Below are positions 1 to 6,129 of a stretch of DNA of 8,409 nt, in pieces. Below the pieces are notes generated by a model. It did not search any database, was not told where the DNA came from, and worked only from the letters and a program-made list of their open reading frames with translations. Location: NCBI GenBank assembly GCA_017958705.1, contig JAGDCE010000292.1, positions 1 through 8,409 of the forward strand, given 5' to 3'. The translations under genes and the position numbers were made by a program. The first letter of the stretch is position 1; the number at the start of each line of letters is the position of its first letter. This DNA is from Clostridia bacterium. GTDB lineage: Bacteria; Bacillota; Clostridia; Oscillospirales; CAG-272.

Positions 1-29
1 CCACCCCTCACGGCTCGGCATACGCCTCG

Positions 30-176
30 CCACCCCCAAACCCCCTGTTCCCCTCCCCCAAGTCGCCTAACGACTTGAAGGGGCCGTGCGACCGATCCGT
101 AGGGGTCGGCGCCCACAACGACCCGTTTTCAAATGCCCCAATTCACATTGGGGGGATGGCGGGGGTAAGGGGGTGG
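30..176. repeat. Imperfect long inverted repeat (fold-back element) with internal hairpins
   Basis: The left arm at 30-45 is, as its reverse complement, GGGGGTTTGGGGGTGG. The right arm at 161-176 is GGGGGTAAGGGGGTGG, so 14 of 16 positions match. A second paired block is 55-61 with 148-154 (CCCCCAA with TTGGGGG). Inside are three smaller perfect stem-loops: 60-65 with 71-76 (AAGTCG/CGACTT), 103-108 with 119-124 (GGGTCG/CGACCC) and 136-142 with 147-153 (CCCCAAT/ATTGGGG, four-base loop). The last stem competes for the bases used by the outer fold. No transposase or target-site duplication is visible. It resembles the small dispersed palindromic elements found between genes in Clostridia, but that family assignment is recall and inference. 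Confidence 0.5.
33..59 (-). other. G-quadruplex motif, minus strand
   Basis: On the minus strand there are four G runs of 5, 4, 5 and 5 bases (plus-strand C runs at 55-59, 50-53, 41-45 and 33-37), separated by loops of 1, 4 and 3 bases. This meets the usual definition of a stable intramolecular quadruplex, with room for four tetrads. It lies about 215 bases downstream of the terminator of the minus-strand operon, so it would be in RNA only after read-through. Confidence 0.5.
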
Positions 177-184
177 TTCCGGGG
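150..184 (+). other. G-quadruplex motif, plus strand
   Basis: Four G runs lie at 150-155, 161-165, 169-173 and 181-184, with loops of 5, 3 and 7 bases. This is the plus-strand counterpart of the minus-strand motif at 33-59. The two are partly the arms of the same imperfect inverted repeat. Quadruplex formation is predicted from the pattern only. Confidence 0.45.
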
Positions 185-257
185 TTCCCCGTCGCGCGAA
201 GTGCACCGGACGTCCCGCAGTAGGGGTTCCCCACCGCGAACCGGAGAGCGGTGGGGA
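181..257. repeat. GGGGTTCCCC direct repeats and a perfect 10-bp stem-loop
   Basis: The self-complementary decamer GGGGTTCCCC occurs at 181-190 and again at 223-232, both times followed closely by a CGCGAA-like tail. The second copy runs into a perfect 10-base inverted repeat, TCCCCACCGC (228-237) and GCGGTGGGGA (248-257), with a ten-base loop. There is no T run after the stem on the plus strand and no A run before it, so it is not a standard terminator. With the 30-176 fold-back it fills the gene-free left end. No open reading frame here looks like a protein gene. Confidence 0.45.
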
Positions 258-274
258 TTCCCGTGGCGACACAG

Positions 275-300
275 AAAAAAAGAACCGGCTTACGCCGGCT
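275..300 (-). terminator. Intrinsic terminator of the potassium-transport operon
   Basis: Read on the minus strand, a seven-pair stem (294-300 with 283-289; AGCCGGC and GCCGGTT, one G-U pair) closes a four-base GTAA loop of the GNRA type. It is followed at once by C and seven T (275-281). It starts 15 bases past the stop codon of the last operon gene, which is the expected place for rho-independent termination. Confidence 0.9.
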
Positions 301-315
301 TTGAAAAATATTTAT

Positions 316-1143
316 TTACACGTTTTTATTGATCAGATCTCTGAATTTCACCGCTTTTTCATATGCGAGGAATAAGAAGGCGAACTCGTCGAGGTGCGTG
401 TATATATCGTGAGTGTTTTTGCCGGGCTTGCTGTTTCTTGTCAGCTCGAACGTCAGCTCGCCCTTGTAGTTATGGGTTTTCAGCCTGTCGGCGACGGACT
501 GCCAGTCCGTGATCCCGTCGAACGGCATCAGGTGTGAGTCGTCGAGCCACGTCATATCGTCAACGTCTGTCATCCCGAGATTGTCGTTCAGGTGCGTGCA
601 GACGAGGCGGTCGCCGTATTTCGCAGTCATGTCATTGCCGTAGTTGTAGCACTGCTCGTGTCCAGTGTCCCAGCAGAATCCGACGTAGCCGGAGCGGAAA
701 CGGTCCATCAGCGCCGCAAGGAATTCCTCGCCCTCCGTGTTCTCGAACGCGATATTTATTCCTATCTTTTCCGCGCGCTTCACGACGCGCGAGAACCGGA
801 TCAGCCCGAGCTCGGTCGGCTCGTGCCTGTCCATGCCGATTATCGCGTGCATCACGACTCTTTCAACGCCCGCGTCGCGGCATTCGTTCAGGCACGCGAT
901 CAGCCCGTCTCTTACGTGATCGCCCTGATCGCCGGGGAGCCACATCTCGTGGACGCTGCCGAACGGCGCATGAACGGACTGATAAAGCAGTCCCGCCTTG
1001 TCCGCCGCGTCGGCGATCATTTTCGTCTCGCCCGGCTTGTAAGAGGTGAAAAAACCGTCGAATCCCGCTGATCTTATCAGCGGGATCATTTCATATACGT
1101 CTCTTTTAAAGCCGAGTCCGGTGTTGACACAAAGTTCGTACAT
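316..1143 (-). CDS. Sugar phosphate isomerase/epimerase-like TIM-barrel protein
   Basis: This 275-residue protein belongs to the xylose-isomerase-like TIM-barrel superfamily (AP endonuclease 2 fold), whose members isomerise or epimerise sugars or cyclitols using a divalent metal. Visible metal-site candidates sit at barrel strand ends: H58, H99, E134 (in FENTEGEE), D159 and H162 (in WDTGHE), H184 and D187 (in HLND), H204 and E233 (in FELT). There is no signal peptide or membrane segment, so it should be cytoplasmic. The ATG is chosen because it shares one base with the trkH stop (TAATG) and has GGAGG (1152-1156) eight bases upstream, inside the last trkH codons. This implies translational coupling. 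It is the last gene before the terminator. The substrate cannot be read from sequence, and a link to potassium transport is not evident. The superfamily call is firm; the specific activity is unknown. Confidence 0.85.
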   Translation of the reverse strand: MYELCVNTGLGFKRDVYEMIPLIRSAGFDGFFTSYKPGETKMIADAADKAGLLYQSVHAPFGSVHEMWLPGDQGDHVRDGLIACLNECRDAGVERVVMHAIIGMDRHEPTELGLIRFSRVVKRAEKIGINIAFENTEGEEFLAALMDRFRSGYVGFCWDTGHEQCYNYGNDMTAKYGDRLVCTHLNDNLGMTDVDDMTWLDDSHLMPFDGITDWQSVADRLKTHNYKGELTFELTRNSKPGKNTHDIYTHLDEFAFLFLAYEKAVKFRDLINKNV

Positions 1144-2579
1144 TATCTTTTCCTCCAGGTCGACAGTGAGAACAGGATTATCAGCGGCATGAGCTCAAGC
1201 CTGCCGAAAAGCATGTCGAACGAAAGTACGATCTTCGAGAATATCGAGAATCCGGCGTAGTTTCCGCTCGGTCCGACATTGCCGAGACCCGGTCCTATAT
1301 TGTTCAGACACGCGAGTGTGCCGGTGAAGTTCGTCTCAAAGCTGAATCCGTCGACGGATATCGCAAGCGCCGACGCTATAAGCACGGTGATGTACAGCGC
1401 TATGTAGTTGACGGCGGACTTTACCGTCTCCTCGGAGACCGGATCGCCGTCTATGCGCACCGTGTTGACTGAGCGCGGATGAAGCATGTGCTTGACCTCG
1501 CGCAAAGTGTTCTTGAACACGATGAGCAGTCTCGAGATCTTGACGCCGCCGGCGGTCGAGCCTGCGCACGAGCCGGTGAACATGAGGAACACGAGAAGCA
1601 TTTTCGTCAGCCCCGGCCAAGCGTTGAAGTCCTGCGTTGAGAAGCCGCTCGTCGATATGATCGACGCGGTCTGGAAAAACGAGGATCTTATGCATTCGCC
1701 GAACGATGAGAAGGAATTGTAAGTCTGGATACAAATTATCGCGACCGAAATTACGGCAAGCGACAGATATACGCGCACTTCCTCGTTTCTGAGCAGCTCG
1801 CGCCATTTGCCGATGAGGATGAAGAAATAGATGTTGAAGTTGATGCCGAACATCAGCATGAACACGGCGACGATCCATTCCGCGGCGGCGTTGTTGTAAC
1901 CCGCTATGGAGCTGTTCATTACGGAGAAGCCGCCGGTGCCGGCCGTGCCGAACGTCGTTACGAGCGCGTCGTAGAACGGCAGCCCGGCTATCAGAAGCGA
2001 GATCACCTCCGCGGCTGTCATCGCTATGTATATCCCGTAAAGGATTATCGCGGTGTGGCGGAGTTTCGGTACGAGCTTGCCCTTCGTCGGTCCCGGGACC
2101 TCCGCACGGAGCAGATAGATCGCGTGGCCGCCCTGCGGCAGTATCGCGAGCATGAACACGAGCACGCCCATACCGCCGATCCAGTGAGTGAAGCTGCGCC
2201 AGAACAGCACGCCTTTCGGCAGTCCCTCTATCACCTTAAGTATCGACGCTCCGGTCGTTGAAAATCCCGAGCACGTCTCGAAAAACGCGTCAAAGTAATT
2301 CGGGATCACGCCGGACAAGGTGAAGGGGAGCGCGCCGAACAGCGACATGAGCACCCACGATGCCGCGACTGTAACGAAGCCTTCCTTGGCGTAGATCTTC
2401 GTATTTTTCGGTTTTTGCAGTACACCCGGCAACGAAACGGCGACGAGTATGCCGACCGTTATGACGAACGGCAGCACCGGCTCGCCGTAAATTACGGCAA
2501 CGAGAAGCGGTATTAGTAAGAACGCCGCTTCTATCAGCAGTATCACGCTGAGCAGGTATATAAGCATCCTGTAGTTCAT
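1143..2579 (-). CDS. trkH: Potassium uptake protein TrkH, channel/translocating subunit
   Basis: This 478-residue integral membrane protein of the TrkH/KtrB family moves K+ across the cytoplasmic membrane under control of a cytoplasmic RCK protein. Four pore-loop filters, one per pseudo-repeat, are visible: TTGAS around 108-112, GTGGFS around 214-219, STSGFS around 309-314 and NNIGPG around 426-431. The HWIGGMGVLVF stretch (132-142) and the GSCAGSTAGG loop (336-345) are also typical. The length is close to E. coli TrkH (about 483), and the C-terminal STWRKR resembles the family's usual end, so it looks complete. It starts 13 bases after ktrA. The upstream AAGG is weak and spaced about 11 bases, so coupling to ktrA may help initiation. 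Its natural partner is probably the two-RCK TrkA three genes upstream, but the neighbouring KtrA could also gate it. Confidence 0.93.
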   Translation of the reverse strand: MNYRMLIYLLSVILLIEAAFLLIPLLVAVIYGEPVLPFVITVGILVAVSLPGVLQKPKNTKIYAKEGFVTVAASWVLMSLFGALPFTLSGVIPNYFDAFFETCSGFSTTGASILKVIEGLPKGVLFWRSFTHWIGGMGVLVFMLAILPQGGHAIYLLRAEVPGPTKGKLVPKLRHTAIILYGIYIAMTAAEVISLLIAGLPFYDALVTTFGTAGTGGFSVMNSSIAGYNNAAAEWIVAVFMLMFGINFNIYFFILIGKWRELLRNEEVRVYLSLAVISVAIICIQTYNSFSSFGECIRSSFFQTASIISTSGFSTQDFNAWPGLTKMLLVFLMFTGSCAGSTAGGVKISRLLIVFKNTLREVKHMLHPRSVNTVRIDGDPVSEETVKSAVNYIALYITVLIASALAISVDGFSFETNFTGTLACLNNIGPGLGNVGPSGNYAGFSIFSKIVLSFDMLFGRLELMPLIILFSLSTWRKR

Positions 2580-2592
2580 AATAAATTCTGCC

Positions 2593-3237
2593 TTAGATCC
2601 TGAAGCATTTGCGCAGATCCTTCATATCGCCGATGACGTAAAGTACGTCGCCGTCTGACATGACGGTGTCGGCGCCGGGAAGGATGAGCTTTCCGTTCCT
2701 TTTCAGAGATATAATGTTGACGTTGTGCTTTCTGCGCACGTCGAGCTGAACAAGGCTCTTGCCGATCCAGTCGCGCGGCATCGCCATCTCGTATATCGAA
2801 TGATCGGAATCGAGCTCGATGAAATCGAGTATCGCGTCGGACGAGAGCTTTATCGCAAGCCTGCGCGCCGACTGCTTTTCAGGATATACGACCTCGTCCG
2901 CGCCGTTGCGGAGCAGGAATTTCTCCTGCACGTCGTTCGACGCGCGCGAGATGACCGAGGCCGCGCCGAGTTCTTTAAGAAGCGCCGTGATCTCGAGCGA
3001 CGACTGGAAATTGTCGCCTATGCTGACGATGCAGACGTCGTAATCCGAAACGCCGAGAGAGCGCAGAAATTCCGCGTTCGTCGCGTCGCCTATCTGCGCG
3101 TTCGTGACGTACGGCATGATGTTGTTAACGCTTTGCTCGTCGATGTCGATCGCCATTATCTCACATCTCAGCTCGCTCATAGTGCGGGCAACGTGGCAGC
3201 CGAACTGGCCGGCGCCGATTATCAGTACAGATCTCAT
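2593..3237 (-). CDS. ktrA: Ktr/Trk system RCK regulatory protein (KtrA-type, single RCK unit)
   Basis: This 214-residue cytoplasmic gating protein is of the usual KtrA length. The N-terminal RCK_N Rossmann domain (about 1-125) carries the nucleotide-binding GAGQFG (8-13) and an acidic residue, D31, at the end of the second strand. The RCK_C domain (about 135-214) ends with the SDGDVLYVIG segment. In the family, KtrA forms an octameric ring under KtrB and responds to ATP/ADP. RCK_C domains of some Firmicutes KtrA bind cyclic di-AMP, but whether this one does cannot be seen. The start is supported by AGGA seven bases upstream, overlapping the end of ktrB, which stops only four bases before. This tight spacing favours pairing with KtrB. 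The trkA name is the main alternative label. Confidence 0.92.
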   Translation of the reverse strand: MRSVLIIGAGQFGCHVARTMSELRCEIMAIDIDEQSVNNIMPYVTNAQIGDATNAEFLRSLGVSDYDVCIVSIGDNFQSSLEITALLKELGAASVISRASNDVQEKFLLRNGADEVVYPEKQSARRLAIKLSSDAILDFIELDSDHSIYEMAMPRDWIGKSLVQLDVRRKHNVNIISLKRNGKLILPGADTVMSDGDVLYVIGDMKDLRKCFRI

Positions 3238-3241
3238 AAAA

Positions 3242-4591
3242 TTATCCTATCGAAATTTTTTCCTGCGGCAGACGAGCGTCGGTATCGGTACCGGACGGCA
3301 GAGCCGCGTATATAAGCGTCAGTACCCCGACTCTGCCGAGGAACATGAGCGCCATAAGGATCGCAAGTGAAACGGTCGACAGCGCAGGCGTCAGGCCGAG
3401 CGTCAGACCGACTGTGCCGACCGCGGAGCCCGTCTCGAACAGGCAGTCGATCAGCGGAAGTCCCTCGATCAGGCTTATCGCCGCGGCCGAGGTCGAGAAC
3501 AGGAACAGATAGATGAACAGTATCGCGCCGGCGTTGCGCACCGCGGATTCCGGTATGCGGCGCTTGAACGTCTCGACGTCGTTACGGCGCCTGATAACGG
3601 AGACGGCGGCGGCAAACAGCACGGCTATCGTCGTCGTCTTCATGCCGCCCGCGGTGGATCCCGGCGAGCCGCCGATCAGCATCAGCGCGATCATCAGCAT
3701 TTTTCCGGGGTCCTTCAGCGTTGACAGATCAGCCGTGTTGAAGCCCGCCGTCCTCGTCGTGACCGACTGGAACAGGCTGTGAAGCACCCTGTCGCCGATC
3801 GGCTCGCCGCCGTATTCGGCGAAGAAAAACACTATCGCGGGCACGAGTATCAGCACCGCCGAGGTCAGCAGGATCAGCTTTGACTGAAGGCTGTATTTTT
3901 TAAGTCTGAATTTGTTTTCACGCATGTCGTCCCACGTCATGAAGCTGATGCCGCCGAGTATAATCAGAAGCATCACAATGACGTTAACGTAAACGTTCTC
4001 GCCGTACGAAAGAAGCGAAGAGAATCGTGTCCGTACGCCTAACAGATCGAAGCCGGCGTTGCAAAACGCTGAGATCGAATGGAAGAACGAATACCATATC
4101 CCGCGCCCGACGCCGAAATCGCGTATGAATACGGGACAGAGCAGAAGCGCTCCCGTTCCTTCGATCACCGCGGAGACGCGGACTATGAAGCCAGTCATTC
4201 TGACGATTCCGCCGACCTGCGGCGCGGAGATAGATTCCTGCATCGTGCTGCGCTGGCGCAGACCTATCTTCCTGCCCGACAGCTTCACGACGGCGAGCGC
4301 TATCGTGACGACGCCCATGCCGCCGATCTGTATCAGCACAAGGATGACCGCCTGCCCGAAAAACGACCAGTGAGTCGCCGTGTCGAGCGTCACGAGGCCC
4401 GTGACGCAGGTCGCCGAGACAGAGGTGAACAGCGCGTCGCGGAAGGACGTCGCCGTGCCTTCGGCAGACGCCGCCGGCAGGCAGAGCAGCCCGGCGCCGA
4501 TCAGTATCAGCAGAAGGAAGCCGCCGATTATGATCTGCGACGACGCGGAAACCATGCGGGGACGGCGCGGTTTTGTTTTTTTATCCGCCAT
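3242..4591 (-). CDS. ktrB: Potassium uptake protein KtrB, channel/translocating subunit
   Basis: This 449-residue membrane protein is of the KtrB branch of the TrkH/KtrB/HKT family, smaller than TrkH and lacking TrkH's extra N-terminal helices. Pore-loop filter glycines are visible at G65 (TCVTGL), G180 (FCNAGFD), G283 (TTRTAGFN) and G395 (VGTVGLT). Other typical segments are HWSFFGQAVILVLIQIGGMG (74-93), GGSPGSTAGGMKT (307-319) and the MFLGRVG motif with R420. The basic N-terminus (KKTKPRRPR) should lie in the cytoplasm. The ATG shares one base with the trkA stop (TAATG). The only upstream ribosome-site candidate, AAAGGA near 4605-4609, is about 13 bases away, so translation probably depends on coupling to trkA. 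KtrB systems are commonly Na+-dependent K+ importers; that property is family knowledge. Confidence 0.94.
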   Translation of the reverse strand: MADKKTKPRRPRMVSASSQIIIGGFLLLILIGAGLLCLPAASAEGTATSFRDALFTSVSATCVTGLVTLDTATHWSFFGQAVILVLIQIGGMGVVTIALAVVKLSGRKIGLRQRSTMQESISAPQVGGIVRMTGFIVRVSAVIEGTGALLLCPVFIRDFGVGRGIWYSFFHSISAFCNAGFDLLGVRTRFSSLLSYGENVYVNVIVMLLIILGGISFMTWDDMRENKFRLKKYSLQSKLILLTSAVLILVPAIVFFFAEYGGEPIGDRVLHSLFQSVTTRTAGFNTADLSTLKDPGKMLMIALMLIGGSPGSTAGGMKTTTIAVLFAAAVSVIRRRNDVETFKRRIPESAVRNAGAILFIYLFLFSTSAAAISLIEGLPLIDCLFETGSAVGTVGLTLGLTPALSTVSLAILMALMFLGRVGVLTLIYAALPSGTDTDARLPQEKISIG

Positions 4592-5949
4592 TATCTGAGT
4601 ATATCCTTTATACTGCTTATCTTCTCGCCCGCCGATACAACTACGACCGTGTCGCCGCTGCTTATAACGTCGTCGCCGGACGGGATGATTATCTGATCCT
4701 TGTGTGCAATGCAGATCACGAGCACTCCGCGCTTAGGACGGAGCTTCTTGAGCGGCACGCCGGTCAGCCCGTCGATCTCGTCCTTTATGACGAATTCAAC
4801 GGCCTCGGCCCTGCCGTCCATGATCTTGTGGAGCGATTCGATCTCCTCAACGCCGGACGCGTTCATCTTCGATCTCACGTAACGCAGTATGTACCCGGCT
4901 GTCGAGGATTTCGGCGACACGACGCTGTTTATGCCGACGCTCTTGAAAAAATCGACGTATGGCATCTGGTTGATCAGCGTGACGACCTTCGGTACGCCTA
5001 TGGATTTGGCGTACATGGAGACTATGGCGTTCTCCTCGTCGGAATCGGAGAGGGCGAGGAACGCGTCCGTGCGCTCTATACCTTCCTCGAGCAGTACCTC
5101 CTGCCTCGTTCCGTTGTCGTTTACGACCGTACAGTCGAATTCGGCGGAAAACTCGCGGCAGATCTCCTTGTTCTTCTCGATCACCGTGGAGGTGAATTTG
5201 CTCTTTTTAAGCAAACCCTGCAGATAGTATGTGACGCGGCTGCCGCCGAAGATCATCATGTTTTTCAGCTTGTGGCGGTATATCTCGGCCGCTTTGAAGA
5301 ACGCGTTCGTCTGATCCTCCGGCACTGTCACGCCGACGACGTCGCCGCATTCCACGTGGTAGTCGCCGGACGGGATTATCATCTCACTGCCGCGAAGAAC
5401 GCAGCAGACGAGGAATTTCAGATTAAGCTCCGAGCGCAGCTCGTGCAGAGTCTTCCCGATGAACGGCGAGGCGGCGGAAATGACGAATTCCGCAAGCTCG
5501 ACTCTGCCGCGGCAGAACGTCTCGAGCTTCGCCGCGGACGGGAAACGAAGCATGCGGTATATCTCTTTTGCCGCGTAAAATTCCGGATTTATGGTGAGCG
5601 ACAGGTTCATATCCGACTTCATCAGCTGCATAAGCTCGTTGTATTCCGGGTTCCTGACGCGCGCAATCGTGTGATGCGTCCCGAGCTTCCTCGCCGCGGA
5701 ACAGCAGAGGATGTTTATCTCGTCGGACGACGTGACGGCGATCAGCAGATAAGCCTTGTCCGCGCCCGCTTTGCGGAGCACGGAAATGCTCGCGCCGCTT
5801 CCCTCGACGCCGAAGACGTCACAGGTGTTGCAAAGCTCGGATAACGCGGCGGCGTTGCTGTCGACGACGGTTATATCATGCCCCTCCTTAGAAAGCTGGG
5901 CGCATATGGCGGCGCCGACGGTGCCGCAGCCTACTATAATAATATTCAT
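4591..5949 (-). CDS. trkA: Trk system potassium transporter TrkA, double-RCK regulatory protein
   Basis: This 452-residue cytoplasmic gating protein matches E. coli TrkA (about 458) in length. It consists of two tandem RCK units: RCK_N1 with GCGTVG (7-12) and D30, RCK_C1 about 145-220, RCK_N2 starting near 230 with MIFGGSRVTYYL, and RCK_C2 about 375-452, where IIPSGDD and SGDTVVVVSAGE are visible. The second glycine motif keeps only the first glycine of the canonical pattern, so nucleotide binding there may differ. The reading frame stays open 28 codons further upstream. I reject that longer start because it runs through the promoter, while the ATG at 5949 has GGAG seven bases upstream and begins directly with the Rossmann strand MNIIIVG. 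It is the first gene of the operon. Its family partner is TrkH, which is encoded three genes downstream with ktrB and ktrA in between. Confidence 0.93.
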   Translation of the reverse strand: MNIIIVGCGTVGAAICAQLSKEGHDITVVDSNAAALSELCNTCDVFGVEGSGASISVLRKAGADKAYLLIAVTSSDEINILCCSAARKLGTHHTIARVRNPEYNELMQLMKSDMNLSLTINPEFYAAKEIYRMLRFPSAAKLETFCRGRVELAEFVISAASPFIGKTLHELRSELNLKFLVCCVLRGSEMIIPSGDYHVECGDVVGVTVPEDQTNAFFKAAEIYRHKLKNMMIFGGSRVTYYLQGLLKKSKFTSTVIEKNKEICREFSAEFDCTVVNDNGTRQEVLLEEGIERTDAFLALSDSDEENAIVSMYAKSIGVPKVVTLINQMPYVDFFKSVGINSVVSPKSSTAGYILRYVRSKMNASGVEEIESLHKIMDGRAEAVEFVIKDEIDGLTGVPLKKLRPKRGVLVICIAHKDQIIIPSGDDVISSGDTVVVVSAGEKISSIKDILR

Positions 5950-5977
5950 ATAAGCACTCCGTAAAGTATTCACAGTC

Positions 5978-6006
5978 ATTTTACCACTTATTATATAAAA
6001 ATGCAA
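5978..6006 (-). promoter_or_regulatory. Sigma-A-type promoter of the trkA operon
   Basis: On the minus strand TTGCAT (6006-6001) and TAAAAT (5983-5978) are separated by 17 bases, with a T/A-rich spacer that itself contains TATAAT (5995-5990) as a possible alternative -10. Transcription would start near 5971, giving a leader of about 20 bases before the trkA ATG. That is just enough for the GGAG ribosome site and too short for a riboswitch. Confidence 0.7.
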
Positions 6007-6026
6007 GGGGTAACGGAACAAAAAAC

Positions 6027-6054
6027 TTGACAAAGTGAAAAAAAGTGATATAAT
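6027..6054 (+). promoter_or_regulatory. Consensus sigma-A-type promoter of the serpin operon
   Basis: A perfect TTGACA (6027-6032) and a perfect TATAAT (6049-6054) are separated by 16 bases. A second TATAAT follows directly at 6055-6060. The spacer is A-rich. It stands back-to-back with the trkA promoter, with about 20 bases between the two -35 boxes, so a regulator bound there could affect both. The expected transcript start is near 6061-6067, leaving a leader of about 65 bases. Confidence 0.85.
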
Positions 6055-6096
6055 TATAATATAAATATACGGTTATCATTTATAATTTTAGGCTAT

Positions 6097-6113
6097 TTCA
6101 CGTGAACAACGTG
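6097..6113 (+). promoter_or_regulatory. Palindrome/stem-loop in the serpin leader, next to the ribosome site
   Basis: TTCACGTGAA (6097-6106) is a perfect ten-base palindrome. Overlapping it, CACGT (6099-6103) and ACGTG (6109-6113) can pair around a GAACA loop. The structure ends four bases before the serpin ribosome site AAAGGAG (6117-6123), which lies six bases before the ATG. It could be an operator or a small translational control hairpin. No regulator is identified. Confidence 0.35.
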
Positions 6114-6129
6114 CGGAAAGGAGCAGATC

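Noticed and set aside
1..274. CRISPR array or transposon end
   Set aside because: The repeats are inverted and irregularly spaced, not regularly spaced direct repeats with unique spacers. There is no transposase or target-site duplication.
75..332. Open frame of 85 codons on the plus strand (Arg/Gly/Ser-rich)
   Set aside because: It runs through the hairpins and across the minus-strand terminator into the isomerase gene, has no ribosome site and is low-complexity. It is best explained as chance translation of the repeat element.
534..1071. Two plus-strand open frames opposite the isomerase gene
   Set aside because: They are Arg/Ser-rich shadow translations without ribosome sites, antisense to a conserved TIM-barrel gene.
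4573..5844. Long plus-strand open frame of 423 codons opposite trkA
   Set aside because: It is antisense to a firmly identified gene with conserved RCK motifs. Its protein is Arg/Val/Asp/His-rich with no recognisable domain. Long shadow frames are expected at this GC content and codon bias.
5950..5977. Cyclic di-AMP (ydaO-type) riboswitch before the potassium operon
   Set aside because: Such riboswitches often precede ktr genes in Firmicutes, but the leader here is only about 20 bases and cannot hold one.
5950..6033. 28-residue N-terminal extension of TrkA
   Set aside because: It overlaps the operon's own promoter, lacks a ribosome site and precedes the conserved Rossmann start. The ATG at 5949 has GGAG at ideal spacing.
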